Positions 28,108-37,408 of a stretch of 56,210 nucleotides of DNA are shown one piece after another. The notes beneath the pieces were generated by a model. It was not told the origin of the DNA. It made no database searches and worked only from the letters and a program-made list of their open reading frames with translations. Origin of the DNA: JBGPIK01 sp041484845 (GTDB taxonomy: Bacteria > Desulfobacterota > Binatia > UBA9968); NCBI GenBank assembly GCA_041484845.1, contig JBGPIK010000004.1:1-56210 (forward strand), given 5' to 3'. Positions within the stretch are counted from its first letter, which is position 1, and every line of letters begins with the position of its first letter. Made by a program: the position numbers and the translations under genes.

Positions 28108-29439
28108 ATGGACATTAAACTCCCCCGATTAGCTGAAGGCGTAGAGACCGGCACGGTCGTCAGCATTTTAGTTGCCGAAGGCCAGCAGATCAAAAAAGAC
28201 CAGCCGATCATCGAACTGGAAACGCAAAAAGCGGTCGGCTCAATACCTGCGCCCGATTCCGGAACCGTAACTAAAATTCACATAAAAGAAGGGATGGAGA
28301 TTGCTGTCGGGCAGGTGCTTATCTCGTTGCAGCCGGCGAGTGGCTCATCGGCGGTCACTGGCCCAACCGCGACGCCGGCTCAAAGCCTGCCGCCGAAACC
28401 AACGACCCGTCGAGCGGAACCGCCGACTCAATCGTATGCGTCCCCGGCGGAAGAAGCGTCGTCGAATCGACTCGGAGATTTCCGGTACGAATCGTCAGTG
28501 GGAGTACCGCCGCCGGCTGCGCCGTCTATCCGCAAAATCGCCCGCGAGTTGGGTATCGATTTGACACGCATCAGAGGCAGTCAGGCCGGCGGAAGGTTGG
28601 TGCTTGAAGATTTGCGCGCTTATGTTCAGTGGCTGCAACAGATCGCGTTTCAACATGGCGCGGCGCCGGCCGCACCGCCTCAAGCATCGGCCGGTGCGGC
28701 CGCGCGACCCGCCGAAGCGGTTGACTTCTCCAAATGGGGACCGGTGCGGCGCGAGCAGATGTCCGCTTTACGTCGCACGGTTAGTCAACGCATGTCTCAG
28801 GCTTGGGCAATTCCCAAGATCAATCAGTTTGACGATGCGGACATAACGGGGCTGCTCGTTCTGCGGAAAAAGTACGCCGCGGCTTACGAAAAGAAGCAGG
28901 CGCATCTTACGCTTACTCCGTTTATCTTGACCGTTGTTGCCAAAGCCCTGCGCAAATACCCGCGCATCAATACGAGCATCGATGAGGCCGCCCACGAAAT
29001 AGTTTTCAAGGATTATTGCCACATCGGAGTCGCGGTGGACACGGAAGCCGGCCTGATTGTTCCCGTGCTCCGCGACGTCGACAAGAAAAGCCTCGTCGAA
29101 CTAGCGCGCGAGCTCAACCAGTTAACGATTAAGACACGCGCAAGAAAAGTGGCTATCGAAGACCTGCAGGGGGCGACCTTTACAATCTCTAACCAAGGCA
29201 GTATCGGCGGCGGCTATTTCACTCCAATCATCTACGCGCCTCAAGTGGCCATTCTGGGTGTAGCGCAAGGCACGTCCAAACCGGTCGTGAGCGATGGAAA
29301 AATTGTTGTTCGAACCCTCATGCCGCTATGTTTGTCCTATGACCATCGCGTGCTGGATGGCGGAGATGCGGTGCGCTTTTTGAAAGAGATTGTCAACGGG
29401 CTGGAATCTTTTCCGGATGCTGAAGCTAAACTCAAATGA
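28108..29439 (+). CDS. aceF: Dihydrolipoamide acetyltransferase (E2)
   Basis: A 443-residue E2 core of the pyruvate dehydrogenase complex. One lipoyl domain lies at 1-75 with Lys41 in ELETQKAV as the lipoylation site, then a Pro/Ala/Thr-rich linker and a peripheral subunit-binding domain at ~133-165 (SIRKIARELGIDLTRI). A second Ala/Pro linker precedes the catalytic domain, which ends with SYDHRVLDGGDAV (His413). There is only one lipoyl domain, compared with three in E. coli. It lies 20 bases after aceE. Confidence 0.96.
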   Translation: MDIKLPRLAEGVETGTVVSILVAEGQQIKKDQPIIELETQKAVGSIPAPDSGTVTKIHIKEGMEIAVGQVLISLQPASGSSAVTGPTATPAQSLPPKPTTRRAEPPTQSYASPAEEASSNRLGDFRYESSVGVPPPAAPSIRKIARELGIDLTRIRGSQAGGRLVLEDLRAYVQWLQQIAFQHGAAPAAPPQASAGAAARPAEAVDFSKWGPVRREQMSALRRTVSQRMSQAWAIPKINQFDDADITGLLVLRKKYAAAYEKKQAHLTLTPFILTVVAKALRKYPRINTSIDEAAHEIVFKDYCHIGVAVDTEAGLIVPVLRDVDKKSLVELARELNQLTIKTRARKVAIEDLQGATFTISNQGSIGGGYFTPIIYAPQVAILGVAQGTSKPVVSDGKIVVRTLMPLCLSYDHRVLDGGDAVRFLKEIVNGLESFPDAEAKLK

Positions 29440-29558
29440 ATCCTGTACCGCCGATGATTTCTGTGGTTTACGAGACCCACCCCTTCACGACTATTTTTTC
29501 CGAGATCCATCCCCGCACTTAGGTGCTGGGCAACTTTTTGGCACGAGGTAGCGACACG

Positions 29559-30974
29559 ATGGAACCGATTAAAACCGAAATCCTTGTCCTCGGGGCAGGA
29601 CCCGGCGGTTATGCAGCCGCGTTTTATGCAGCCGACCGGAATAAAAAAGTAACACTAGTCGAGCAGAACGCACGACTCGGAGGCGTTTGCCTCAATGCCG
29701 GGTGTATACCCTCGAAGGCCCTGCTTCATGCAACTGCCCTGTTGAGAGAAACCCAGGCATCCGCCGCTCGGGGCATTGAATTTGCGTCGGCCAAAATTGA
29801 TCTTGAAAAGCTGCGTGCGTGGAAAGAATCGATCCTGGAAAAGCTGGGTGGGGGCATTAAAAACCTTGCTCAAAAACGGAACGTTCAAGTCGTTTATGGC
29901 CGAGGCCACTTTGAAGCTTCCCAAACGCTTAGGGTTGAAACCCCAGAGGGGCAGAAATTCATTAACTACGAAACTGCGATCATAGCCGTTGGATCCAAGC
30001 CCGCGATGCCTTCGGCGTTTGACCTCGGCAACAAGCGCATTATGACTTCGACCGAGGCGCTGGAGATTCCGGATGTCCCGGCCGATTTACTCATTGTGGG
30101 CGGCGGTTATATCGGTATGGAGTTAGGCACCGTATATGCGGCATTGGGCAGCAACGTCGTGGTGCTTGAAGCGCTGCAGTCCATACTGCCGGGATTGGAT
30201 CCCGATTTGCTGCGGCCGGTCAGTCGATTCGCGCAAAAGGCTTTCAAGGAGGTCCGCGTCAATACGAAAGTCATCAAAATGGCCACGGCTGGAAAACAGA
30301 TCAAGGTAACCACGCAACTGGATAAACAACAACGGGAAGAACTTTACGATCGGGTCTTGGTCAGTGTGGGGCGCGTTTCCAACTGCAGCGATCTCGGGCT
30401 GGAGAACACACAAGTTAAAAGAGACGATAAAGAATTCATTATCACGAGCACCCGGCAGCAAACCGACGATCGCCACATTTACGCAATTGGTGATGTCAGT
30501 GGCGGAGTGCTTTTGGCTCACCGCGCTGCAAAACAAGCGAGGGTCGCGGTGGAAGCGATTCTGGGTGAAAAGAGTGTCTTCGAGAATATTGTGGTACCTG
30601 CGGTAGTTTATACGGATCCTGAAATTGCGTGGTGCGGGTTAACCGAAACTGACGCCAAAGAAAAAGGAATTGACATCAAGACCGCCAAATTTTTATGGGG
30701 TGCCTCGGGTCGAGCGCTGACGCTTGATCGGCCCGACGGCATGACTAAGTTGGTGATCGAACCCGACAGTGAAAGAATTTTAGGCGTTGGAATCGTCGGC
30801 CATGGCGCCGGAGAGTTAATTAGCGAAGGCGTTTTGGCCGTCGAAATGGGCGCAACCGCAAGGGATATCGCCGACTCCGTACACCCTCACCCCACACTTT
30901 CAGAAACTTTGATGGAAGCCGCGGAAGCCTTCTACGGCACCGCCACCCATACACTGACGCGTAAGAATTCATGA
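29559..30974 (+). CDS. lpdA: Dihydrolipoyl dehydrogenase (E3)
   Basis: A 471-residue flavoprotein that reoxidises dihydrolipoamide. It has an FAD-binding LVLGAGPGGYAAA, redox disulfide GGVCLNAGCIPSK (Cys44/Cys49), NAD-binding LIVGGGYIGMELG, YAIGDVSGGVLLAHRA, and the dimer-interface catalytic HPHPTLSE. I chose the ATG at 29559 with a GAGG ribosome site over the GTG at 29523. It closes the pyruvate dehydrogenase operon, 119 bases after aceF. Confidence 0.96.
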   Translation: MEPIKTEILVLGAGPGGYAAAFYAADRNKKVTLVEQNARLGGVCLNAGCIPSKALLHATALLRETQASAARGIEFASAKIDLEKLRAWKESILEKLGGGIKNLAQKRNVQVVYGRGHFEASQTLRVETPEGQKFINYETAIIAVGSKPAMPSAFDLGNKRIMTSTEALEIPDVPADLLIVGGGYIGMELGTVYAALGSNVVVLEALQSILPGLDPDLLRPVSRFAQKAFKEVRVNTKVIKMATAGKQIKVTTQLDKQQREELYDRVLVSVGRVSNCSDLGLENTQVKRDDKEFIITSTRQQTDDRHIYAIGDVSGGVLLAHRAAKQARVAVEAILGEKSVFENIVVPAVVYTDPEIAWCGLTETDAKEKGIDIKTAKFLWGASGRALTLDRPDGMTKLVIEPDSERILGVGIVGHGAGELISEGVLAVEMGATARDIADSVHPHPTLSETLMEAAEAFYGTATHTLTRKNS

Positions 30975-31101
30975 AGTAATCGCGATCTGGGCTCGTCATT
31001 CTTCAATCCAGAAAGGGTAAAAACATTTGAGTGGCAATGGCAGCCCAACTATGGCAGATTAAATTCTCGGCCGCGCTTAACCCAACTTAACCGGTGATGA
31101 C

Positions 31102-32250
31102 TTGATCAATAAAGAAAGACTGAAAAACCTTCTCGTTGAGTTGATCAAGATCGATAGTCTCTCGCGAAAAGAATACAACATTGCCATGCGCCTTAAGCGC
31201 GAGATGGAAGAGCTAGGCGCTACCGTCACGCTTGATGACGCCGGCGAAAAGGTCGGAGGCAGCGTCGGCAATCTCATCGCGCAGTTTCAGGGGAATAGGC
31301 CAAGGGCGCCGACGCTTTTGCTTTCGGCGCACATGGATACAGTCGTACCCGGGGAAGGCGTCGCGCCGGTTCTTGAGGGTGACATCTTGCGTTCTGACGG
31401 CAGGACCGTGCTCGGCGGCGACGATAAAAGCGGCGTTGCTATCATTTGCGAAACCCTGCGCGTGATCAAAGAGAACAAGCTGCCATGCGGCGATACCGAT
31501 GTGGTTTTTACCATCTGCGAGGAGGCCGGCCTCGTCGGCGCGAAGTGTCTTGACGTGAGTCGGTTGCGAGCGCGAATGGGCTTGGTCTTGGACAGCGATT
31601 CCGTCGGTTTTCTATTTACCAAGGCGCCCGCCGCCAACCGCATGGAATTTCGCATTCACGGACTGGAGGCGCACGCGGGCGTCTGTCCGGAAAAAGGCAT
31701 AAGCGCAATCAAGGTAGCAGCCGAAGGCATAGCGCAAATGAAGCTCGGGCGCATCGATCACGAAACAACTGCGAACATCGGTATCATCGAAGGCGGCATG
31801 GCTGTCAACATCGTGCCCAACTCGGTTGTGCTTAAAGGCGAAGCGCGCAGTCATAACCCCGAGCAGTTAGAGCGACAAACGCAACACATGTTGCGCTGTC
31901 TTGAAGAAGCCGCGGCCCGTTATCGTCTCGAATTAGGCGGCAAAGAACACAAGGCGAGAGTCGAAGCCAAAATCGAGCGCGACTATGACCGCATGGACGT
32001 TCCGGACGGAGCACCCATCGTGCAATTGGTGCGGGCGGCGGCGCGCAATCTGAATTGCGACCTCAAGACGACTGCCACCGGCGGCGGCTGTGATGCGAAT
32101 GTTCTTAACCAGAAGGGCCTCCAAGTCGCCAATCTTGCGACCGGCATGCGGGAAATTCACACGGTCAAGGAATGGCTCGATCTCAGGGATCTCAACCTGT
32201 GCGCCACGATGGTTCTTGAGATCGTTAGAGTTAATGCCCAGGTTCCTTAG
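31102..32250 (+). CDS. M20 family metallopeptidase (PepT-like)
   Basis: A 382-residue dizinc aminopeptidase or deacylase of the M20 family. Metal and catalytic motifs are SAHMDTVVPG, LGGDDKSG, TICEEAGLVGA (general base Glu) and LVLDSDSVG. A lid domain follows (FRIHGLEAHAG), and IHTVKEW near the C-terminus supplies the last metal ligand. It resembles peptidase T-like proteins that act on small peptides; exact substrate unknown. The start is a TTG at 31102. Cytosolic. Confidence 0.88.
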   Translation: MINKERLKNLLVELIKIDSLSRKEYNIAMRLKREMEELGATVTLDDAGEKVGGSVGNLIAQFQGNRPRAPTLLLSAHMDTVVPGEGVAPVLEGDILRSDGRTVLGGDDKSGVAIICETLRVIKENKLPCGDTDVVFTICEEAGLVGAKCLDVSRLRARMGLVLDSDSVGFLFTKAPAANRMEFRIHGLEAHAGVCPEKGISAIKVAAEGIAQMKLGRIDHETTANIGIIEGGMAVNIVPNSVVLKGEARSHNPEQLERQTQHMLRCLEEAAARYRLELGGKEHKARVEAKIERDYDRMDVPDGAPIVQLVRAAARNLNCDLKTTATGGGCDANVLNQKGLQVANLATGMREIHTVKEWLDLRDLNLCATMVLEIVRVNAQVP

Positions 32251-32306
32251 CGCCTTTGTTAGTGGACAATTGGGCCGCGAGTGACTTATCCATATGAGCG
32301 GTCGCC

Positions 32307-33752
32307 ATGCACGGTGAAGAAATCGGACTTCTCCTTAAACGGCAAAGGGGACAATTTCTCGAGTTTCTCAGTGCCTACGATTATCGGCGCGGGCCGGCGG
32401 AAAAAAAGCGCGGCGAGGATTTAGCGCGAGAAGTGGTTCGCATCCTTTCAGGCATGGCGAACGCCGATGGAGGAACACTGCTCGTCGGGGTCGAGCCGGA
32501 TCAGAGCGTCACGGGCGTACCCCACGACCCCGGCGAAATTCAAGCGCTGGTTCAGTCTCCGCAGACACTGCTCGCCCCACCCCTCTATCCCCTGGCGAAC
32601 AAAGTTCATTTGGGCAATTTGCTCCTGCTTAAGTTTGAAATCACCTCTGCACTTGAAGTTTATCGCGTCACCGGCGGGCGATCGTTCTACCGAATCGCAA
32701 CGGAAACGCCTGCGCTTCCCGCCGAGCAGATCCAGAGCCTAAAGGACGCAAAAAAAAGTGTTGCCTATGAACGGCAGCAACCATTGAACGCGACCTGGGA
32801 CGGCTTGGACCCAATGGCGATCGAGGCCCTGACCCATAAGATTAACGATTCGCGGGGCGCGCCCTTGATCCTCTCGCAGTGTTATCACCTTGTCGATGAA
32901 TCGGGCGGACATTGGTCCCCTAACATGGCGGCCTTCCTTCTATTTGGAAAAGATCCCGGCCATTGGCACCCTCGCTGCGGAATCGATTTTGTTAAGTACG
33001 AAGGAACGGAGCGACAGCATGGCGCGGCATTTAACGTGGTCAAACGGGTCCGCTTCGAGGCGCCGCTCGCAGGTCTCATCGATGAAGCCGTAGGGCGGAT
33101 CAAGGAACACATCCGCGAACGCACGATCCTGCACGATCTGTTCTTTCGCGAGCGGTTGGAGTACCCGACCTTCGCTTGGCAAGAAGCGTTAGTTAATGCG
33201 GTTGCCCATAGGGATTACAGTATCACCGGCGCTGGCATCGAAGTTTGGATGTTCGATGATCGAGTCGAGGTACGCAGCCCCGGTCTACTACCGCCACCCG
33301 TCACCCTCGAACAATTGCAGTTGCACAAAAGCATTCACTTTTCCCGCAATCCGTTGATCGTCAGAGTGCTCGCCGATCTCGGTTATTTGCGAGAAATGGG
33401 GGAAGGCATTCCGCGAATGTTTCAAGAGATGGAACATTACGGCCTTCGACCGCCTGAATTTTCCACGGAAGGGTTTTTTTTCGTCGTGACCTTGCGCAAC
33501 ACGCCGATCTATGACGACGGCACACTCCGGTGGCTGAATCAGTTTGGCTCGAGGGAGATCAATTTCCGCCAAAGGCGTCTTTTGGCCTTTGCTTACTGTC
33601 ACGGAAAAATATTTTCGACTAGCGAATATGAACGCGTCGCCGAAGTCGATCGAGACACAGCCTATCGTGAGATTCGTGCGATGATAAAGAGCGGCATCGT
33701 TGCGCCGCTTAAGCCGAAGAGCCGAAGCTATCGGATCATCGAGCGGCTTTGA
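32307..33752 (+). CDS. AlbA_2 (Schlafen-like) plus GHKL ATPase-like regulator
   Basis: A 481-residue protein. The N-terminal ~130 residues form an AlbA_2/divergent AAA-4 (Schlafen-like) nucleic-acid-binding domain (ILSGMANADGGTLLVGVEPD). A middle region follows, then an HATPase_c_4-like domain with AWQEALVNAVAHRDYSI and REMGEGIPRM (~290-375). The C-terminus looks like a winged helix (SEYERVAEVDRDTAYREIRAMIKSGIV). Such proteins are often called RecG-like helicases but lack helicase motifs; they are generally transcription regulators or of unknown function. It is followed by the O-methyltransferase after 6 bases. Confidence 0.78.
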   Translation: MHGEEIGLLLKRQRGQFLEFLSAYDYRRGPAEKKRGEDLAREVVRILSGMANADGGTLLVGVEPDQSVTGVPHDPGEIQALVQSPQTLLAPPLYPLANKVHLGNLLLLKFEITSALEVYRVTGGRSFYRIATETPALPAEQIQSLKDAKKSVAYERQQPLNATWDGLDPMAIEALTHKINDSRGAPLILSQCYHLVDESGGHWSPNMAAFLLFGKDPGHWHPRCGIDFVKYEGTERQHGAAFNVVKRVRFEAPLAGLIDEAVGRIKEHIRERTILHDLFFRERLEYPTFAWQEALVNAVAHRDYSITGAGIEVWMFDDRVEVRSPGLLPPPVTLEQLQLHKSIHFSRNPLIVRVLADLGYLREMGEGIPRMFQEMEHYGLRPPEFSTEGFFFVVTLRNTPIYDDGTLRWLNQFGSREINFRQRRLLAFAYCHGKIFSTSEYERVAEVDRDTAYREIRAMIKSGIVAPLKPKSRSYRIIERL

Positions 33753-33758
33753 CCAGCG

Positions 33759-34748
33759 ATGGACTTCAGCGAGTTGAACCGTTTGGCGGGCGGTCATATC
33801 GAAGCACGCATCGTTCACGCCGCCGTGGAACTGGGTGTTTTCGACGTCCTTCGCGACGGCGCGCTCGAGACGGTTCTTGTCGCCGCCGCGCTCCATACCG
33901 ACGCACGCGCCACCGAATTGTTGTTAAACGGCCTGGTGGCCATGCAACTCGTGGAGAAGCGGCTTAATAAATTTTCGCTTACCGCAACGGCGAAAACCTA
34001 CCTTGTGAGCGACGCGCCTCGATCGCTCTCCGGTATGATTCGTTTCGATGCGTCTCTGTGGAACTGTTGGGAGCGACTATCGGAGGCCGTGCGCTCGGGT
34101 CACCCCGCTCGTGCCCCGAACATGTATCAGGACGACTCTCGGGAAACCGAAATCTTTATCCAGGCGATGGATTCGCTGGTGCGGGCGCGTGGCGATACCG
34201 AAATCATTGCCAGGACGTTGGATTGGCGAGGAGTAACAGAACTGCTCGATATTGGCTCTGGACCCGCCACCTACCCCATCGCCCTTTGCCGAAAATTCCC
34301 CGAGCTTCGCGCGACCATCTTTGATCTGGATGCAACGATTAAAATCACGCGGCGGTATGTTCATGCCGCGGGCCTGGAAGAGCGAATTCGTTTACGGGTA
34401 GGCAATTACCACAACGATCCCATTCCGGGACATTACGAGCTGATTTTACTGTCAAATATCATCCACAGCGAGAGTTACGACGAGAATCAGCGTCTGATGG
34501 CAAAACTCTATGCCAATCTCTCCTTCGGAGGACGGATAGTCCTAAAAGACCATATTCTCGACATGACCCGCACTCAGCCACCGGTAGGCGCGATTTTCAG
34601 TCTGCTCATGTTGCTGACCACGCAATCGGGGAGGTGTTACGGCTTCGATGAGATCAAGGTCTGGCTCGAGAACGCCGGCTTTCATGGGGTAACGCAAGTC
34701 GACCTCCCACCGCCGCTTACGTCATCACTTGTCGTCGGCGAGAAGTGA
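33759..34748 (+). CDS. SAM-dependent O-methyltransferase (dimerising type)
   Basis: A 329-residue protein with an N-terminal winged-helix dimerisation domain (GGHIEARIVHAAVELGVFDVL) and a C-terminal class I methyltransferase domain carrying ELLDIGSGPATYPIAL (SAM site) and GGRIVLKDHILD. This is the layout of acetylserotonin/hydroxyindole-type and polyketide O-methyltransferases. The acceptor is unknown. It is probably cotranscribed with the AlbA_2 gene just upstream. Confidence 0.82.
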   Translation: MDFSELNRLAGGHIEARIVHAAVELGVFDVLRDGALETVLVAAALHTDARATELLLNGLVAMQLVEKRLNKFSLTATAKTYLVSDAPRSLSGMIRFDASLWNCWERLSEAVRSGHPARAPNMYQDDSRETEIFIQAMDSLVRARGDTEIIARTLDWRGVTELLDIGSGPATYPIALCRKFPELRATIFDLDATIKITRRYVHAAGLEERIRLRVGNYHNDPIPGHYELILLSNIIHSESYDENQRLMAKLYANLSFGGRIVLKDHILDMTRTQPPVGAIFSLLMLLTTQSGRCYGFDEIKVWLENAGFHGVTQVDLPPPLTSSLVVGEK

Positions 34749-34766
34749 TTCGTTTCTCGAAAAGTT

Positions 34767-35120
34767 GTGCTAGACTCACGGTTAGAGAATGGTTTTTCTA
34801 AGAGGTACCCCATCGACGAATTGGAACGAAAGAGCAAAGAGCAGGCGATTATTGATAACTTTAAGCCGGTGTGTCTCTGCAACAAGATCCGCAGAGGCGT
34901 TGTGCTCAAAGCGATTCAAGCGGGGGCCAACACGTTTGAGAAAGTCAGCAAACGAACCGGAGTCGGTACCGGGCCGTGCGGAGGTAGACGTTGCGGCACG
35001 ATGGTCCGAGGTATGTTGGGGGAGCCCACGGTCAACTGCAATGAGTGCGGCTGGCCGATGTTGGCAGGGGCACTGCCGCTGATCTGCCCAAGATGCGAAT
35101 ATGCCCGGCAAGGGGGCTGA
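34767..35120 (+). CDS. BFD-like [2Fe-2S] domain fused to zinc ribbon
   Basis: Up to 117 residues. A bacterioferritin-associated-ferredoxin-like [2Fe-2S] domain is visible as VCLCNKIRRG...AIQAGANTFEKVSKRTGVGTGPCGGRRC, with the usual four cysteines. After it comes a second four-Cys unit, CNEC-x12-CPRC, a rubredoxin or zinc-ribbon-like knuckle that ordinary BFD proteins (~64 residues) lack. The start is uncertain: GTG at 34767 is shown, and a TTG at 34821 follows an AGAGGT. It probably transfers electrons or senses iron or redox; a link to the downstream UbiD is possible. Confidence 0.7.
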   Translation: MLDSRLENGFSKRYPIDELERKSKEQAIIDNFKPVCLCNKIRRGVVLKAIQAGANTFEKVSKRTGVGTGPCGGRRCGTMVRGMLGEPTVNCNECGWPMLAGALPLICPRCEYARQGG

Positions 35121-35500
35121 CTCAGAATTGTTTGACAGAATCCTGCCGGGATCACCCATGTTTGTTGCCGATCACCCAGCCTTTTAAGCTCTCATATTTA
35201 CGCCACCCACGCACGTCGATGCGGCACCACGGTGCGGGCAAATGTTAGGCGAGGCGATTGCCACCTGCGGCGCATGCGATTAGTGATTCTTGCCGGTCTA
35301 ACCCCGCTCATCTGCCCTATAAGTCAGTGCAGAAAAGCGACTCGCATCAAGACACCGCTTCGCCGCCGCTTTGCTTTTTTGGAGCGAACTGTTGTATGCG
35401 TAACAAGGCTGATCAGGGATGCCTGTGTTGGGCTTTTTCGGGCGGAGACGAGGTTTCGCCGATTCATTATAAATAATCAAAACCAACAGGAGAAACTCCA
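35121..35500. other. Intergenic region before ubiD-like gene
   Basis: No intact gene in 380 bases. A 53-base stretch at 35265-35317 resembles the zinc-ribbon codons at 35036-35089 with one base missing and in-frame stops, possibly a decayed copy. An AGGAG ribosome site for the UbiD gene lies at the right end. Confidence 0.5.
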
Positions 35501-36946
35501 ATGAAGCTAGAAATTCCCTACCACGATTTGAGAAGTTGGCTAGATCTCGCCGGAGAGATTGGTGAGATCCGTGGCGTGGAGGGCGCCTCCTGGCAGGAGG
35601 AGATCGGGATGGCCTCTGAATTACTTAACCGTCGCGATCCGGCACCCGCCGTCCTCTTCGACAAGATTCCCGGTTACCCTGACGGGCACCGAATTCTGGT
35701 CAATTTCTTCGGCGGCAGACGCAAGAGTATGACGCTGGGATTGCCGTACGGATTGAGCAACTTCCAACTGTCGCAAGCCTTTACCGAGGCCTTTCAGCAA
35801 GCTAAGCCCATCGCTTACGAGTTCGTCGATGATGGGCCCATCATGGAGAATGTCCGGATGGGCGACGATGTCAACGTTCTTTCCTTTCCTTCGCCGCAAT
35901 GGCATGAGCTCGATGGGGGGCGGTACATTGGAACGGGAAGCTACAACATCACTCAGGATCCAGACGAAGGTTGGGTGAACCTAGGCACCTACCGCGTCAT
36001 GGTGCAGGATAAAAAGACCGTCGGCTTTTATATTTCCCCTGGCAAACACGGCCGCATTCATCGCGACAAGTACATGGCCCGCCAGCAGCCAATGCCGGCG
36101 GCCATTGTCGTGGGCGGCGATCCGCTATTATTTCTGATGACATGCAGCGAAATTCCTTACGGCCTCTCCGAATATGACATCGCTGGAGGACTGCGCGGGA
36201 AGGCTTACAAAGTCATTAGAGGCAAGGTGACGGGATTGCCTATTCCCGCCGATGCGGAAATCGTTTTGGAGGGATTCGTTGACCCGAAAAAGAAAATGCC
36301 CGAAGGTCCTTTTGGTGAATGGACGGGCTATTACGGCAGCGGTCTTCGGGACGAGCCCTGCATGGATGTCAAGGCAATTTACTATCGCGACAATCCCATC
36401 ATGCTCGGATGTCCGCCGCAACGGCCTCCCGATGAAATTGCTCGCTACCGGGCCATACTGCGCTCCGGTTTGTTGAGGCAGGCCTTGGAAAAAGCCGGCC
36501 TTTCTGGAATCAAAGCCGCATGGGCCAGCGAAATCGGCAATACGCGGATGTTACTTTGTGTTGCCATCGAGCAACGTTACGCCGGGCATGCCGTCCAAGT
36601 CGGGCATGTGGCGTCACAGTGCCACGTCGGTGCGTATGCCGGCAAATACGTGGTGGTTGTCGATGACGACATCGATGTCTCGAATTTGGAAGAAGTCGTT
36701 TGGGCGATGATCACTCGGTCGGATCCGGCCACCTCCATCGACATCATCCACAACGCCTGGTCCACACCATTGGATCCAAGGATACCGCCGGAGCAACGGG
36801 CCAAGGGTCAGATGACGAATTCGCGCGCGATTATCGACGCCACGCGGCCATACGCATGGAAAGACAAATTTCCACCGGTCAATATGCCGAGTCCCGAGTC
36901 TGCGCGCAGAGCGCATGAAAAGTTTTCTTATCTGCTGGATGGTTAA
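35501..36946 (+). CDS. UbiD family decarboxylase
   Basis: A 481-residue member of the UbiD family, which uses prenylated FMN to decarboxylate or carboxylate aromatic and unsaturated acids. The prFMN/metal-site features are NLGTYRVMV (Arg165) and the acidic motif PEGPFGEWTGYYG (Glu268, Glu273), with PIPADAEIVLEG before it and VVVDDDIDV in the C-terminal domain. No UbiX-type prenyltransferase is in the window. It is followed 23 bases later by a [2Fe-2S] ferredoxin, an unusual partner for a UbiD enzyme. Substrate unknown. Confidence 0.92.
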   Translation: MKLEIPYHDLRSWLDLAGEIGEIRGVEGASWQEEIGMASELLNRRDPAPAVLFDKIPGYPDGHRILVNFFGGRRKSMTLGLPYGLSNFQLSQAFTEAFQQAKPIAYEFVDDGPIMENVRMGDDVNVLSFPSPQWHELDGGRYIGTGSYNITQDPDEGWVNLGTYRVMVQDKKTVGFYISPGKHGRIHRDKYMARQQPMPAAIVVGGDPLLFLMTCSEIPYGLSEYDIAGGLRGKAYKVIRGKVTGLPIPADAEIVLEGFVDPKKKMPEGPFGEWTGYYGSGLRDEPCMDVKAIYYRDNPIMLGCPPQRPPDEIARYRAILRSGLLRQALEKAGLSGIKAAWASEIGNTRMLLCVAIEQRYAGHAVQVGHVASQCHVGAYAGKYVVVVDDDIDVSNLEEVVWAMITRSDPATSIDIIHNAWSTPLDPRIPPEQRAKGQMTNSRAIIDATRPYAWKDKFPPVNMPSPESARRAHEKFSYLLDG

Positions 36947-36969
36947 CATTGAGTCTCAAGGAGAATCCT

Positions 36970-37341
36970 ATGTTGCCTTTTCGTCACCACGTTTTTATCT
37001 GCACCAACCGCAAGCCCGACGATGACGGCTGCTGCGCCGCGCGAGGATCGGAGGAGGTCTTGCAAAAATTCCGCAGCGAAATTGCCAACCGCAAGCTGCA
37101 GGGAGAAGTTCATGTTACGCCTTGCGGTTCTCTCGGGACCTGCGGCCACGGACCCAACTTGGTGGTTCACCCGGATGGAACTTGGTATTCGGGGGTAACC
37201 GTAAACGACATCGCGGAAATTATCGAGCAGCATTTGCTGGGTGGCAAAATAGTCGAACGGCTCGCCTGGCTCGACCGCGATAAACTGCACCAGACGATCG
37301 CAGAAAACCGGGCAAAGTCTCAGGCTAAGAAAACGGCCTAA
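36970..37341 (+). CDS. Thioredoxin-like [2Fe-2S] ferredoxin
   Basis: A 123-residue ferredoxin of the thioredoxin-like class (related to NuoE and Aquifex Fd). Cluster cysteines are in FICTNRKPDDDGCC and TPCGSLGTCGHGPN. GTWYSGVTVNDIAEIIEQHL resembles the conserved C-terminal strand-helix of the family. An AAGGAGAA ribosome site decides the ATG at 36970 over an upstream TTG. It probably donates electrons to, or works with, the UbiD-linked pathway. Cytosolic. Confidence 0.85.
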   Translation: MLPFRHHVFICTNRKPDDDGCCAARGSEEVLQKFRSEIANRKLQGEVHVTPCGSLGTCGHGPNLVVHPDGTWYSGVTVNDIAEIIEQHLLGGKIVERLAWLDRDKLHQTIAENRAKSQAKKTA

Positions 37342-37369
37342 CCCGAAAATTTAAAAAGGGGGGCCAATT

Positions 37370-37402
37370 GAGCGCTAGTGACGACGATCCACTACTGCGC
37401 TC
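37370..37402. terminator. Candidate bidirectional terminator hairpin
   Basis: GAGCGC-TAGTG (37370-37380) pairs with CACTA-ct-GCGCTC (37390-37402), an 11-bp stem with a 2-base bulge and 9-base loop between convergent genes. On the minus strand a CCCCCCTTTTT tract follows some 10 bases later. Confidence 0.45.
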
Positions 37403-37408
37403 GTCTAA

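Noticed and set aside
32307..33752. RecG helicase
   Set aside because: No DEAD-box or helicase motifs; it has AlbA_2 and GHKL ATPase-like domains, which are often mislabelled RecG-like.
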